From Ustilago trichophora (Eukaryota; Basidiomycota; Ustilaginomycetes; Ustilaginales; Ustilaginaceae), in assembly GCA_900323505.1 (NCBI GenBank), contig OOIN01000001.1, forward strand, positions 1,426,001-1,490,000: DNA of 64,000 bases, written 5' to 3'. Position numbers and translations under genes: made by a program. How positions within the stretch are numbered: position 1 is the first letter of the stretch; each line of letters begins with the position of its first letter. Shown here one piece after another: positions 29,110 through 39,332 of this stretch. The notes beneath the pieces are model-generated. The model worked only from the letters and a program-made list of their open reading frames with translations. It did not search any database and was not told the DNA's origin.

Positions 29110-31464
29110 ATGAACCCGAAAGAGGTGGTTGCCACGGCCACACAAGCCGCACTCTCATCTGTCGAGCAGGCAGCATCTCACGCTGAAGGACTGACAAAAA
29201 AGTCGTCGGGGAAAACACAGCAGAAAGATGCATCGACAATACGAGACAGCGCATCAACTTCGACAAAGCCCAGCCGCGCCAATGGAGCAGCAAAGGGAGG
29301 CAACACTAGCGCAGGAGAGGAAGGAGAGATCAGAGGCAGTAATTCAGACAACGCAATCGACGTGGACGATGATGATGACGACGACGATGAAGAAGAGCAA
29401 CGGGACTACATGCAGGAAGGGGGAGCGGGAGAGATGAGTTTCGTCATTGACACTGCCGGTGACATGGACGTCGATCGAGAAATTGCCCTAGAGGATGAAG
29501 CGAAAGCAGACGGTACCGAAACGCATGTCGAAGCTGGTCTCCTGCTACCAACGCACGTCAACGTGATTCCACAGGCTGATAACTCTGCATCTCACCCCGA
29601 GGGCAGCTCCTCCGGTATACCCAGAGACATGAACGCGGACATGCCGGACGACGATGACGCAGATCTTGAAGGCGATATGGGCGACTTTGAGCAGCTCGAC
29701 ATGGATCCTTCCACCGCTAATCGCTACTACGGAGCCGAAGAGAAAGCCGAACGCAGAGCAAAGGAGCAGTGCGTTGCCTGCGGCGAGCTCGGACACGACC
29801 GCCGACACTGCCCGCATCAACACTGCCTCGCGTGCGGCGCCATGGACGAGCATCCAACCCGCTTCTGCCCTTTGTCCACAAGCTGCTTCCGATGCGGTGG
29901 TATGGGTCATCAGACGCGGACCTGCCCCAAGCCAAGACGGGGTCCCCGGAGCGAGGAATGCGAACGCTGTGGATCCTACAGCCACGTCAAAGCACTCTGC
30001 CCCACTTTGTGGCGCGTATACACCTACAGCACGATGGAAACCTTTGACCGCCACCGAGCAAAGGTATTCTTCAAACTACAGAGCGGAGGCAGCGCTCGTG
30101 ATCCCAGACGCGATGTCGAGCCAGATCCGGAAGAGCTTTCGGACTCGGAGGATGAATTTGTCAGAGCAGGCGAACCGGAGGCGCCGACAGGTTCAGCAGC
30201 GTCTCAATTCGACCCGGCAACAAGGTGGTGCTATAACTGTTCGTCTTCCGGCAACCACTGGGGAGATGACTGCCCCGAGCCAAGGGTCAATCCTACAAGG
30301 GGTACAGGTGAGCCGTCGGCCTTTTCCGAGTTTGTCTCCCGCCTTGGTCCGTTTGCAAAGTTGTTGCCGGGGGCACCGCCGCTAGCAGGATTCCAGATGC
30401 CTTCCTCGCAATTCACGTTCAGCGTCGGCAGCAGCGCCACGATGCACGTCTCGAGCGATGCCGTTCCCAGCAGCTCATCCGGCCGCAGCACGCCTAATGG
30501 CAACAACTCCCGCCGAAGCCAGTCCAGCCGCGACGCTCACAACAACAACAGTAGTAGCAGCAATGGTGCAGGCCTTTCAATCGGTCGCCATTTCCTATCA
30601 TCCCCTCACTCGAGTCGTACCGCTTCCCCTCATCCAGGCTCCTTTGCAGCCGGCTCTTCCCGCAACAACGACAGCGAACGATTGGTATCCTTCGACCGCA
30701 CCAAAGCAGTCGCCTGCGAGGGGGGAGGCTTCCTCACTCGCAAAGAGAAGAAGAAGGGCAAAACGCCTCTTCCCGAGCATCTCTTCCGTCAATGGGTGCG
30801 CGATCGACACGATTACCCTGAGCATGCAGATGAGATCCGCGCTGCGCTGGAGAAACGCGCTGAGCTCGAATCCAAGGGTTTGGACATCAAATCGGTCCCG
30901 AGCACCAGAGACATTGTTGGCGAAGCTAGCAGTAAGCGAAAGAACAAAGATTCTCGATCAAGCGACAACGATAGGCCCAACAAGAAGCGCAGAGGCGGGA
31001 CGTTTGACGACCCCCTCGTGATAGATAGCGATCCCGACATTGACACTAGCGATTCCGATTCTGACTCGGACACCGGTGGTGGTGGTGGGGGGAGGAGGAG
31101 AAAGCGACGTGGCGATGGGAAGAATAGTAATCGCAAAGGGCGCAAAGAGAAAGATGTACACACAGGGTGGGGTCACAACGGTGATGGAGGAGGTAAGGGT
31201 GGAGGATACACGGGGGGAAAGTTTGCCAAAAAGCGCAATGGCGGCGGTGGTGGTGGGGGAGGGTACAAGGGTAAAACTCACGATCGTTCCAATAGCGGCG
31301 GTGGTGGTGGTGGGAGTGATGGGTGGAAGAAAAGAGGTCGTCGCGGCGGCAGCGGGGGTGGTGGTAGCAAGCCAAAACACAACAACGGCGGAGGAAGCGG
31401 AGGTGGTGGTGGAGGTGACAAGGTTCGTGGGGGCGGAAGCAAGTATCGTGGAGGCTACTTTTGA
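29110..31464 (+). CDS. Air1/Air2-type zinc-knuckle RNA-binding protein (TRAMP component)
   Basis: A 784-residue nuclear protein. A run of CCHC zinc knuckles at about residues 220-300 reads CVACGELGHDRRHC, CLACGAMDEHPTRFC, CFRCGGMGHQTRTC and CERCGSYSHVKALC. The linker then has the conserved LWRVYTY, and a fifth knuckle is CYNCSSSGNHWGDDC near residue 377. The knuckle arrangement with the W-R-x-Y linker is typical of Air1/Air2, which bridge poly(A) polymerase Trf4/5 to RNA in the TRAMP complex that tags nuclear RNA for the exosome. It is about twice the yeast length. Extra parts are an acidic N-terminus (DVDDDDDDDDEEEQ), a Ser-rich middle, a basic segment and a long Gly/Lys/Arg-rich tail of RGG-like repeats, which probably also contact RNA. 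One exon, ATG at 29110. Confidence 0.85.
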   Translation: MNPKEVVATATQAALSSVEQAASHAEGLTKKSSGKTQQKDASTIRDSASTSTKPSRANGAAKGGNTSAGEEGEIRGSNSDNAIDVDDDDDDDDEEEQRDYMQEGGAGEMSFVIDTAGDMDVDREIALEDEAKADGTETHVEAGLLLPTHVNVIPQADNSASHPEGSSSGIPRDMNADMPDDDDADLEGDMGDFEQLDMDPSTANRYYGAEEKAERRAKEQCVACGELGHDRRHCPHQHCLACGAMDEHPTRFCPLSTSCFRCGGMGHQTRTCPKPRRGPRSEECERCGSYSHVKALCPTLWRVYTYSTMETFDRHRAKVFFKLQSGGSARDPRRDVEPDPEELSDSEDEFVRAGEPEAPTGSAASQFDPATRWCYNCSSSGNHWGDDCPEPRVNPTRGTGEPSAFSEFVSRLGPFAKLLPGAPPLAGFQMPSSQFTFSVGSSATMHVSSDAVPSSSSGRSTPNGNNSRRSQSSRDAHNNNSSSSNGAGLSIGRHFLSSPHSSRTASPHPGSFAAGSSRNNDSERLVSFDRTKAVACEGGGFLTRKEKKKGKTPLPEHLFRQWVRDRHDYPEHADEIRAALEKRAELESKGLDIKSVPSTRDIVGEASSKRKNKDSRSSDNDRPNKKRRGGTFDDPLVIDSDPDIDTSDSDSDSDTGGGGGGRRRKRRGDGKNSNRKGRKEKDVHTGWGHNGDGGGKGGGYTGGKFAKKRNGGGGGGGGYKGKTHDRSNSGGGGGGSDGWKKRGRRGGSGGGGSKPKHNNGGGSGGGGGGDKVRGGGSKYRGGYF

Positions 31465-31899
31465 AACCCCTACTTTGCCACATCACACTGCACATCTGCA
31501 TTTCCCTATGACAGCTTCATGGACACACTGACGCTTCTCGGCATATGCAGACATACACACGTTGAACGAACCGCAACCTCCTCCTAACTATCCTGCTCCC
31601 CTATGGACTTTTCATCCAAACGCATCGCCTTCACAAAAGCCGATTCTGTGTCAATTCCTGATCCGTCCTGAAACCCTCGTATCTGTGCGTTTTCAGCGAC
31701 GCACTCAAACATCATCCTCAGGATCTTAGTGATCATATCACCTGCGTCTCACTCAGCCATCTCATCAGAAAAGAGGAAAGGGCTCAGGCAATGTGTGTGA
31801 GTGTTCTAGACGGTGACAACTTTGTATTTTTATGGAGGTGTGCGCCTTTTCAGTTATCGCTCGATTGAGCACGCCTCTGGAGATACTCAAGGCTGATTT
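31465..31899. other. Convergent 3' flanks, zinc-knuckle gene / arrestin gene
   Basis: 435 bases between two convergent stop codons. I see no gene or RNA here; it presumably holds both 3' untranslated regions. Confidence 0.55.
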
Positions 31900-34731
31900 C
31901 TATTCGGGAATCTGGTGGACAGTAGTTTCCTCCGCCGCAGATGCGGTTCCAGTGCTTGCGGCCGGTGGAGGAGCCTGTTGCGTCTGTCCGCCACCTCCAC
32001 CGCCTTGCCCTTGTCCACTGCCTGAGCCTCGACCACTCTGCCCAGCAAGATTGCTGGTCGCACTGATGCGACTGATGGCACTACCCCTACTTCCACTAGT
32101 GGCTCTGTCGAAGCTCGCTCCACCTTTGTATTTCTCTCCTCCAGTGCTGCTTGAGTTGGACAACCTCCTGGCACGGAGAGCGGAGGAGATGGAAGGGGAA
32201 CGGCCTTTGATGCTCGCCGTGATGCTGCCTCTTCTTTCGGCTAGTGCGGTGGCGGTACCGGGAGCGGTGCTGGGTCCAGCAGCTGCAGAGGTGGTGGTAC
32301 GTGTGCTAGAGGTGGATCGTCGTCGACCTTTGAGGCTGGCTACGATTCCGGCGCCTGCTGTGGAGGATGTTGAGGGGCTGCGTCGTCGAGTTCCATCGAG
32401 GCGCGGTGGGAGTTCGCCAATCTTGCCCTGGTGTCGGAACAATTCGCCGCCCATCACGTCGAGTGGGGCGCTGGGGATGAGGGCTCTTTCTTGAGCGGAA
32501 AGGTCTTGCAGTGACATTCCGCACACACAGAATAGCTGACTCTGACCCGAGACGGGGGTCGCTGTGGATGTGCTGTTGGGCCCAGCCGTGGAAAATCCAC
32601 TGCTTGCACCGCCGTCAGAAGTGGGTGGGTGGTGTGCAAAGTTCGACAGGTCGTACGGCATCTCGGCCCGTCTCGAGCTCGGGTCTGGATCCGCACTATA
32701 AGCGGGCAATGTGACTGCATCGTACGCGCAACAGCACGAAGGAACGAGCACCGGTTGGCGCAGTGCAAACACTTTGAGTCTTCGCTCCTTCGCTTCTTCC
32801 TCTGGTGTGGTAGCAGTGCTGCCTGCAGGTCGGCGAGAGTGCACGATCTCGACCACAATAATGTGGCTGAAACGGATACTAGCTTTAGAGGCAGCGACGG
32901 TGGATGCGCGGATGTGGTTGTCGTCGGGCATTCGCGCGATGCCCTGGACTGTCCAGGCGTGATCTGTACCCGAGTTGCGGACGAAACCGTCGGTCTTCTT
33001 ACCGTCGCCGTGGGAGCCATCGTTGTTCTTGGGTGGCACCCAGCCCTTTTCGAACAACTTGTGGCGCTGAACGGGCACGGTTTGCTTGCCCTTGCGCTTT
33101 GTGTTGAGTTCGATGGTGGTCTCGAGGGATACGCGTACGAGATACACGATGAGGTCATTGGGTGGGGTGGGAGAGTTGACGTCAATGTTGAAGACGCCGC
33201 CGACCGAAATGTTGTTTGAGGTGCAGGCGATGGAAACGAGGCCCACAGTGGGATGAAGGTCGTTGTACAGCACCGTAAGTGGGGTAGCACCGCTATCAGG
33301 TGAAGGGTTGACCATGGGATAGAGGTCACGCCAGCACTCGACATTAGACTTGGCGCGGCCGGCACCAATGGCAGTTGCCTTGATGATGTATCGGACCCTG
33401 CCATAAGGAGAACGCTCATAGGGAGGCGCATCGCAGGGGATGATGAAGGCAAACTCGAATCCGTGCACGCCCTTTTGCAATTCGAGGCCATCCTGGTTCG
33501 GCTCGGTCTCCCATCCTCCCTCCCCTTCTGAGCCAGGCGTGACAACGATTCCACCTGAAGAGCCGGAAGGTTCAAGTGGCGGACGATCTGCTGCGCCTCT
33601 GCGGCCTCTCTCGCATTCCTCGTCCACCTGCAAAAGGTCGCTAGAGTGACCGGTATTGCCGCGTGACAGTGGCGCTCGCGATTTGCTGCGTGCCTTACGA
33701 GCACCGAAGAACCCGATCGAAGAGCTCCTCGACTTGGCCTTGCCCTTGTCTTCTTCGGCGTGATGAGGCAGATGCAGGCCAAAGTGGCCCGAAGAAGAAG
33801 ATGAAGACTGCTGCTCCACTGGGGTTGCGCTGGCGCTCCTGCGGTCCGCACTAGCGTGGACGGCCAGCGACCTTCGCAAATGAGCAGCGAGCTCGTCGGT
33901 CTCGGCGTTGGAGTGGCCGCGCTCATCCGAAGAGAAACTGGGTCGTCGTGATCTCTGAGGGGTGGCGACTTGACTGGGTGGAAGGCTGTGGCTGATGATC
34001 TCCTGCTCCATTGGCACGGTTGCGCTGCCGTTCTGGCATGCTTCGGAAATGGCGTAAGCGTAGGTGGGTGGGGCACGCGTGGCGGTGCGGCCTCGCTCGG
34101 ACAGAGGCGGTGCACTAGGCGAGGAGGCACGACTGGCTGGTTGACTGTTGGATGGCGAAGGACTGTGACTGATTCGGCCCATGCCCGAAGCAATCTTGCG
34201 ACCTCGAGAAACAGCACGCGCCATGGATGCCGGAATACTGCCGCCAGGGCTGTGTGAACGCATTCCGAAAGAGGAACCGGATCGACCCGAACGGTCCGGG
34301 GTAGCCGAGCTGCGACCTCGTTGCTGAGCATGAGAGGAAGAGCCGATGTGCAGAGCAGGTCCCGCTGAAGCAGACCGGTTGTTGAATGACAAGAGGTGAT
34401 GGTGATTGTGGTGATGCTTGTCCTTGTCGCTTTGAATGCCAATCTCGACGACCTTTTCGAGTACTGTGGAATCTTCCCAGCTGATAGGTGTCAGACCCGA
34501 CGAGGGATCTAGAATAGCAATAGTCTGGACGGCCTTCAAGCGGACGCGAATGCCCGAGATGTGACGTGTGGAAGGTACGTAGACCTCGACAAGTCCACGC
34601 ACGATCTCGTCGTTGGCCATGGGGGGCCTTTCGTGTGTTTCCGGCAGAGGACGATCAGGCGGATGTAAGAAAACGGCATTTTGAAGCAAATGGAGCTTGA
34701 GCTCGCATGGCTGGAAGAAGGTGGAGAACAT
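31900..34731 (-). CDS. Arrestin-related trafficking adaptor with PPxY motif
   Basis: A 943-residue alpha-arrestin-like protein. The N-terminal arrestin strands are at residues 10-100 (LKLHLLQNAVFLHPP, VRGLVEVYVPS, ISGIRVRLKAVQTIAIL). A long Ser/Arg/Pro-rich insertion interrupts the fold from about 105 to 410. The C-terminal arrestin half starts at LQKGVHGFEFAFIIPCDAPPY and continues through RVRYIIKATAIGAG and the C-lobe strands to about 700. PPTY at residues 221-224 is a PPxY motif, the docking site used by Rsp5/Nedd4 ubiquitin ligases in this family. The C-terminus is Ser/Thr-rich with a Gly/Gln-rich stretch. Family members direct ubiquitination and endocytosis of plasma-membrane transporters. 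I cannot say which yeast Art it matches. One exon, ATG at 34731. Confidence 0.82.
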   Translation of the reverse strand: MFSTFFQPCELKLHLLQNAVFLHPPDRPLPETHERPPMANDEIVRGLVEVYVPSTRHISGIRVRLKAVQTIAILDPSSGLTPISWEDSTVLEKVVEIGIQSDKDKHHHNHHHLLSFNNRSASAGPALHIGSSSHAQQRGRSSATPDRSGRSGSSFGMRSHSPGGSIPASMARAVSRGRKIASGMGRISHSPSPSNSQPASRASSPSAPPLSERGRTATRAPPTYAYAISEACQNGSATVPMEQEIISHSLPPSQVATPQRSRRPSFSSDERGHSNAETDELAAHLRRSLAVHASADRRSASATPVEQQSSSSSSGHFGLHLPHHAEEDKGKAKSRSSSIGFFGARKARSKSRAPLSRGNTGHSSDLLQVDEECERGRRGAADRPPLEPSGSSGGIVVTPGSEGEGGWETEPNQDGLELQKGVHGFEFAFIIPCDAPPYERSPYGRVRYIIKATAIGAGRAKSNVECWRDLYPMVNPSPDSGATPLTVLYNDLHPTVGLVSIACTSNNISVGGVFNIDVNSPTPPNDLIVYLVRVSLETTIELNTKRKGKQTVPVQRHKLFEKGWVPPKNNDGSHGDGKKTDGFVRNSGTDHAWTVQGIARMPDDNHIRASTVAASKASIRFSHIIVVEIVHSRRPAGSTATTPEEEAKERRLKVFALRQPVLVPSCCCAYDAVTLPAYSADPDPSSRRAEMPYDLSNFAHHPPTSDGGASSGFSTAGPNSTSTATPVSGQSQLFCVCGMSLQDLSAQERALIPSAPLDVMGGELFRHQGKIGELPPRLDGTRRRSPSTSSTAGAGIVASLKGRRRSTSSTRTTTSAAAGPSTAPGTATALAERRGSITASIKGRSPSISSALRARRLSNSSSTGGEKYKGGASFDRATSGSRGSAISRISATSNLAGQSGRGSGSGQGQGGGGGGQTQQAPPPAASTGTASAAEETTVHQIPE

Positions 34732-36585
34732 GGCTGGTCAAGAGCGAGCACGCAGCTTCTGCTTGGCAGCGTCGCGCTGGATTGCCACCAAGATGATGGT
34801 TGGCCGGCCAGTCGAGGTTGATGTCTCTGTTCCTCTTAGCAAGGAAGGAGGCCTGAGCGGTCTATAGAGCCATCCGGCTGCAGATCAGATGTGACGGAGC
34901 TTCCGATGATGATACTGGCGTTCGCCGACACTGAAGCCTGGAATGGTCGTGGAAAGAATGATCCGTCCTTGCATCCAGGTATTGCGAGAGAAGCTGACTG
35001 TCGTCCAAATCGTTGATGTGAACTGGCAGCAAGTGTGTCGATGTGTCGGCTGGAGATGAGGAAGGCAAGCAAAGAAGCGTCGGGGGAAAAAGAATGAGAA
35101 AGCTCTTAGCCAAGATAAGAAACAGAGGTCGGAGTATAGACCGGAAGGAGTGAATCTCACATTTTGCGGTTAGCTGTGCACTCAAACTGTGACTCTGTGA
35201 CTGACTCGAAGGCCGTGCGCTTGACGAGGCACAGCGGGTCAGTACTTTCAGGGTTCGCTACGATGCGGTGGGCCCTGATCCGAAGAAATCACAAAATTAC
35301 GGCTTGACCAGAAAAAAAAAATTAAATAAAAACAAGAACGTTTTGGAAACTACAATAAACAGTACAAAGAGAAACAGGCTCAAACAGCGTAATTCTGTCT
35401 GCCGATGAGATGGATCAGCTAAAATTCCCGATGCATACACTGCGTGCACAAACAACATCACATCCTCTTACAGTACAGCCTCGGACCTCGAATCTGCACT
35501 GCATGATCTCCCTAAAGTGACTGACTGCCATGTCGAAGGGTCTCCCACGTTGCCAAGTGGCTGAGCAGCTTTGCCGACCTCGCTTTGCCGTCGGTAAAAG
35601 CGGCGAAGACGCTACAACGAATCGCAGGGGTCCAAGGGTTCCACCGCTGCGCCCGTATAAAGCGAATGCATCTGCGATTCAGGCTCGTAAGAAAAGTCAT
35701 GCAGGACAACCCCACCACTGCGTGACAGTATGAAGAGACAATGGGACAATGGCGCTCAGTTCTGATCTGCTTTCGCCTTGACAGCTTCATGAGTTGCAAT
35801 TGCAAGCAGGCAAAACGTCTGGCCCTTTTTTCCTGCCTCTCCATGTTAGACCCTTTGCAAATCGGCACCATCGGGTAACTGAGCATCGCGATTATGCACA
35901 AAATGCAAAAGTTTGACAGGAGCCAACACAGGACGCGTTTCATGCAGCAGCCCCTGAGCGAATTCAATTCTGCCACTAGACCACAGTCCATCCCAGTAGA
36001 GGAGCCACCGTCGAGTTGCGCATACTTGCAGCTTAGAGTTGATCCCTTTCGACTCCGCTCTAGAGGCAACTGCAGCGCCATCGTACCACTTTCTCATGGG
36101 CCCCTGTGTCTTCCTCAATCTACCTCTATGGCATTCGCACGAGCTTTGGCCTCACTCAACGATTGCTGCTGATGTAGAGTGTGCATGGTGTCTCAGACGG
36201 CAGCGACAAGCCGGCAAGTCTGGTTGTGTCTTCTTTGCTCCTCGGCACGCTATCTTCTGGAGAGAACCGGCCCCTGAGCGAGTATGTTCTGTGCCTCGTT
36301 TGCGCTGCATCACATACAGGAGACTTCCCTTTTGAGTCCAGTCCTTCTGCATCACGCACAGCTGGGCGTAAAGCGAGCAACTAAGGTAGCCTGCTATTGA
36401 CCGACCAGATCGCCTTCGACACTTTGCAGTCGTCTTCACCATCCTTTCTCGTCCTCCTCCACCGTCTTACCATCTACACCCATCACCGTGTCCTCTCTAT
36501 CAGCCTTCCTCGCCGCCTTTGCTCCTCCGTCGGGCACATACCCAGCTCGACGCGTCCCAGCGTCGCGCTCGCTCTCATACCCAGC
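34732..36585. other. Divergent intergenic region, arrestin gene / DUF4203-like gene
   Basis: A long (1.85 kb) region that should hold both promoters. There is an A-rich segment at 35312-35345 and a TACAGTA heptamer at 35469-35475. A minus-strand ATG frame at 35512-36081 (189 codons, Cys/Arg-rich) has no domain I recognise, and I do not support it as a gene. The plus-strand frame of the next gene stays open to 36397 upstream of the chosen ATG, but that part reads like leader sequence. Confidence 0.45.
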
Positions 36586-38835
36586 ATGGCACCTCGACTC
36601 ACTTCTCTGAAGCTTTCCACCCGCGACACCGATCCAGACCACACCTTCCAAGGTCACGACCCAGAAGCCATCGCCAACGCCCTTGTTGCTCTTTCTCAGA
36701 AGATGTCCGAGCTGTCCGAGGAGCTAGCAGCATCTTCCCATGCATCCTATCAAGGCCACGACTCGTCGGCGATAGCTCAAGCCATCCAGAATTACGTGGT
36801 CAGCCATCAGGATGAGCCATGGCCACAGAGGTTTTCTCAGCCAGTCACAAGCGGCTCCGACAATGCCGGTGAGCAATCATCTCCGAAGCTTGCGGCAAGT
36901 ATGCTTGCTGTCGCCTCGTCATCATCTTCTGTCAGCTCTGCTGCGCTCACCGCCCCGGTATTCTCGGTCTCGGCTCTGGTTCATGACCAGTACTGGATGA
37001 GCATCTTGCTCTGCATCGTGTGGATCGTTTCAGGTCTCTTTCTGCTCTTCTTCGGCTGGGCTTCTTTCTTCTGGGGCTGTAATCTCGGCAACAGCTCCAA
37101 ACGTATCGATGATAAGGCCAAGAAAACCAGTCGTCTTGGCCCGCTCTTCTCAGGCGCACCGCTTGCAGGTGGCGTAGGCGGAATCGTTGTCGGCTTTCTC
37201 TTCTTTTCCTTCCTCGCCATCGTCACCGCTTCCGCCATTTGTGTTGCTGAGGTCAAGTCGATCTCTTCCACCTCCTTCTTCATCATCTGGCTTCTCCCCG
37301 GCGTGTTGGGTGCCTTCCTCGCTGGTCACTGGCCCCTGTTCGCGAGAGCATCCGCCGGCCTCCTCGCAGGCGCCTGCTTCACCCTCATCGTCACAGCAAT
37401 GTTCGGCATCCACACCTTGATCATCCGCTCCATCTTCATTGCCGTCGGCAGCAGTTTGATCACCGCTCCTCTCCTTCTCCCGAGGCGCAACGCCATCCAC
37501 TTCCACCTGCTCAACATCTGCACCTCCATCATTGGTGTCGTCACCTTCCTCGACGGTGTGGCGCTCTTTGCACCACCTCGAGTCAGCTCTGACTCGTGGA
37601 CCGATCTCTGGGTGCTCCTTTTCGCACTGGACGACTCGCCCTCCGAGCTAAGCGCTACCAAAAAGTGGGGCACTTCGGCCTTCAAGGGCTTCATCGCTGC
37701 CGCAGTCCTCGGTGCCGTTATCGGCTTCCTCTTCGAGTTTATTTTCCATACACACGCGGCGGAAGACCCCGACATGGAGTGGAACAATTATCTTGGATCC
37801 TTCACCCAGCGACTCGACAATCAACAGACTTCCGATCCACACGATCGAGCTGGCTCCTTTGAGCCAGCCCCTAGTGCTTGGCAGAAATTCTCCCGCGCAT
37901 TTGCCACCCCCGGCCGTCCCGCTGCTTACGGAAACATCGCTTCTTCCAACGACACGGAGAAGAGCCCACTCACTGATCTTCCTGGAGCAAAGTCTAGAAG
38001 ACAGGCACGTCGCGCTCGATCCTCCAAAGTCAGAGGTGGACCTGCCAAGTTTGAAGCCTTGAGCAAAGGTCGCAAGGATCTTGAGCTTGCCGAATCGGAC
38101 TCGGAGACCGACTACGACAGCGACTCAAGCTTGCAAAAGCTTAACCCGCGCAGCAGCAAGGCTGTTTCGGCCAAGAGTCTGATGTCCAAAGCCGATGCCG
38201 ACGAGCTGCAGGATGAGCTGAGACCACTGAGCACCAGTGGGGATTCCAGATTCGACAACGCTGGTGCCGCTCGTCTGCCAAGACCTCCGAGCTACCGCAC
38301 CAATAGCAGCAATAGTGGAGGCGGCTCCACTGGCAGCGGCTTGAGCGGTACCACGGCTGGCTCTGGAGGCGTCTCTTCCCGTCTTTCAAGCACAGGTATT
38401 CCTGCCGAGAAGGCCATGGGTATCTATAAGGATCGCGATACGCTTGCCTCGCCTACTCGCCCGGGATTCTCTCGCCACACGACCATGTCGCCACCACCAC
38501 CCTTCCCAGACAGCCAGGCGTCATCGCCACTGGCTCCCTCTTTTCCAGCCACTCCATCGCTTGTCAACGCGATCACTCGTATCCAAGCCGCTCAAGCTCA
38601 GGCAAGGGCCTGGTACGAGACTCGTCAGGAACAAGGATCGGCTGCATACAACCCTGCAACATCGGAGATCAAGTTGGAGCAGGCACCGCCTAAAAGCCCG
38701 AGCCAACCATCTGCTAAGGAAACAAAGGACGAGCCGACAAGTCGCGCAGCCTCGCCCTCGGTCAAACCTGAGGGTGCTTCGTTCCAGAGCTGGTGGGGCA
38801 AGGAAGTAAAAGGAGAAATAAAGCCCTCGGAATGA
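36586..38835 (+). CDS. Multipass membrane protein resembling DUF4203/TMEM198
   Basis: 749 residues from the ATG at 36586 (MAPRLTSLKL). The N-terminus has a short duplicated element (GHDPEAIANALVALSQ and GHDSSAIAQAIQNYV). Residues about 130-400 contain six to seven hydrophobic helices rich in Gly/Phe, for example MSILLCIVWIVSGLFLLFFG, GGIVVGFLFFSFLAIVTASA, GVLGAFLAGHW, SAGLLAGACFTLIVTAMFG and GFIAAAVLGAVIGFLFEFIF. That pattern of small-residue-rich helices resembles the TM7S3/TM198 (DUF4203) family, whose function is poorly known. A cytosolic tail of about 340 residues is Ser/Pro-rich with scattered acidic patches (ESDSETDYDSDS) and ends KGEIKPSE. The upstream frame to 36397 also contains hydrophobic residues, but lacks good context for a start. 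Confidence 0.65.
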   Translation: MAPRLTSLKLSTRDTDPDHTFQGHDPEAIANALVALSQKMSELSEELAASSHASYQGHDSSAIAQAIQNYVVSHQDEPWPQRFSQPVTSGSDNAGEQSSPKLAASMLAVASSSSSVSSAALTAPVFSVSALVHDQYWMSILLCIVWIVSGLFLLFFGWASFFWGCNLGNSSKRIDDKAKKTSRLGPLFSGAPLAGGVGGIVVGFLFFSFLAIVTASAICVAEVKSISSTSFFIIWLLPGVLGAFLAGHWPLFARASAGLLAGACFTLIVTAMFGIHTLIIRSIFIAVGSSLITAPLLLPRRNAIHFHLLNICTSIIGVVTFLDGVALFAPPRVSSDSWTDLWVLLFALDDSPSELSATKKWGTSAFKGFIAAAVLGAVIGFLFEFIFHTHAAEDPDMEWNNYLGSFTQRLDNQQTSDPHDRAGSFEPAPSAWQKFSRAFATPGRPAAYGNIASSNDTEKSPLTDLPGAKSRRQARRARSSKVRGGPAKFEALSKGRKDLELAESDSETDYDSDSSLQKLNPRSSKAVSAKSLMSKADADELQDELRPLSTSGDSRFDNAGAARLPRPPSYRTNSSNSGGGSTGSGLSGTTAGSGGVSSRLSSTGIPAEKAMGIYKDRDTLASPTRPGFSRHTTMSPPPPFPDSQASSPLAPSFPATPSLVNAITRIQAAQAQARAWYETRQEQGSAAYNPATSEIKLEQAPPKSPSQPSAKETKDEPTSRAASPSVKPEGASFQSWWGKEVKGEIKPSE

Positions 38836-39332
38836 TGCACGGACGAAGCCGCGGCTGCCGTCGTTCGTTAGGCAACCGTGCCTTGGTTCTCCCGATGAGA
38901 CCTGTCTGATGCTCTCCTTCGATGTGGCTTGAAAAATTTTAACGAAGAAAAAACGCCCCTTGTATTGTAATGCCCTTGCCATGTTTGTTCTTCACATCGT
39001 TATGCATCAATGGACCTTATTATTTTGCCTTTCGGAAAATGGTGGTCAGTCCTTTTCGAGGACGACCAAAGCCGGTCACATCAGCCTGATCAAGCAGAAA
39101 CGAAGATCAAAAACGGACTGTAGCATTGTAGTTGGGAACCTATCGACTCTCGCAGATCAACGAAGAAAGATGGCTTCTGAGCAGAACAGCGATGAGTGGA
39201 AGAGCTGTGTACCTTGTTTGAAATGAAAACGGAGATTGTAAACGGGCTTTCAAGAGCTGAGACACTGCCAAACTGGAGTGCAGGATTTTCGTCAAGGACA
39301 ATAGAATGGCGATGAGGAGAGGCCATGATTGC
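38836..39332. other. Convergent 3' flanks, DUF4203-like gene / repeat protein gene
   Basis: About 500 bases between convergent stop codons. I see an AT-richer stretch at 38930-38960 and no gene. Confidence 0.55.

Noticed and set aside
35512..36081. Minus-strand ATG frame of 189 codons
   Set aside because: Cys/Arg-rich, no recognisable family, no promoter or splice context. A chance frame is more likely, though not excluded.
36397..36585. N-terminal extension of the DUF4203-like protein
   Set aside because: It is in frame but Ser/Leu/Arg-rich and pyrimidine-rich like a leader, and the ATG at 36586 is a better start.
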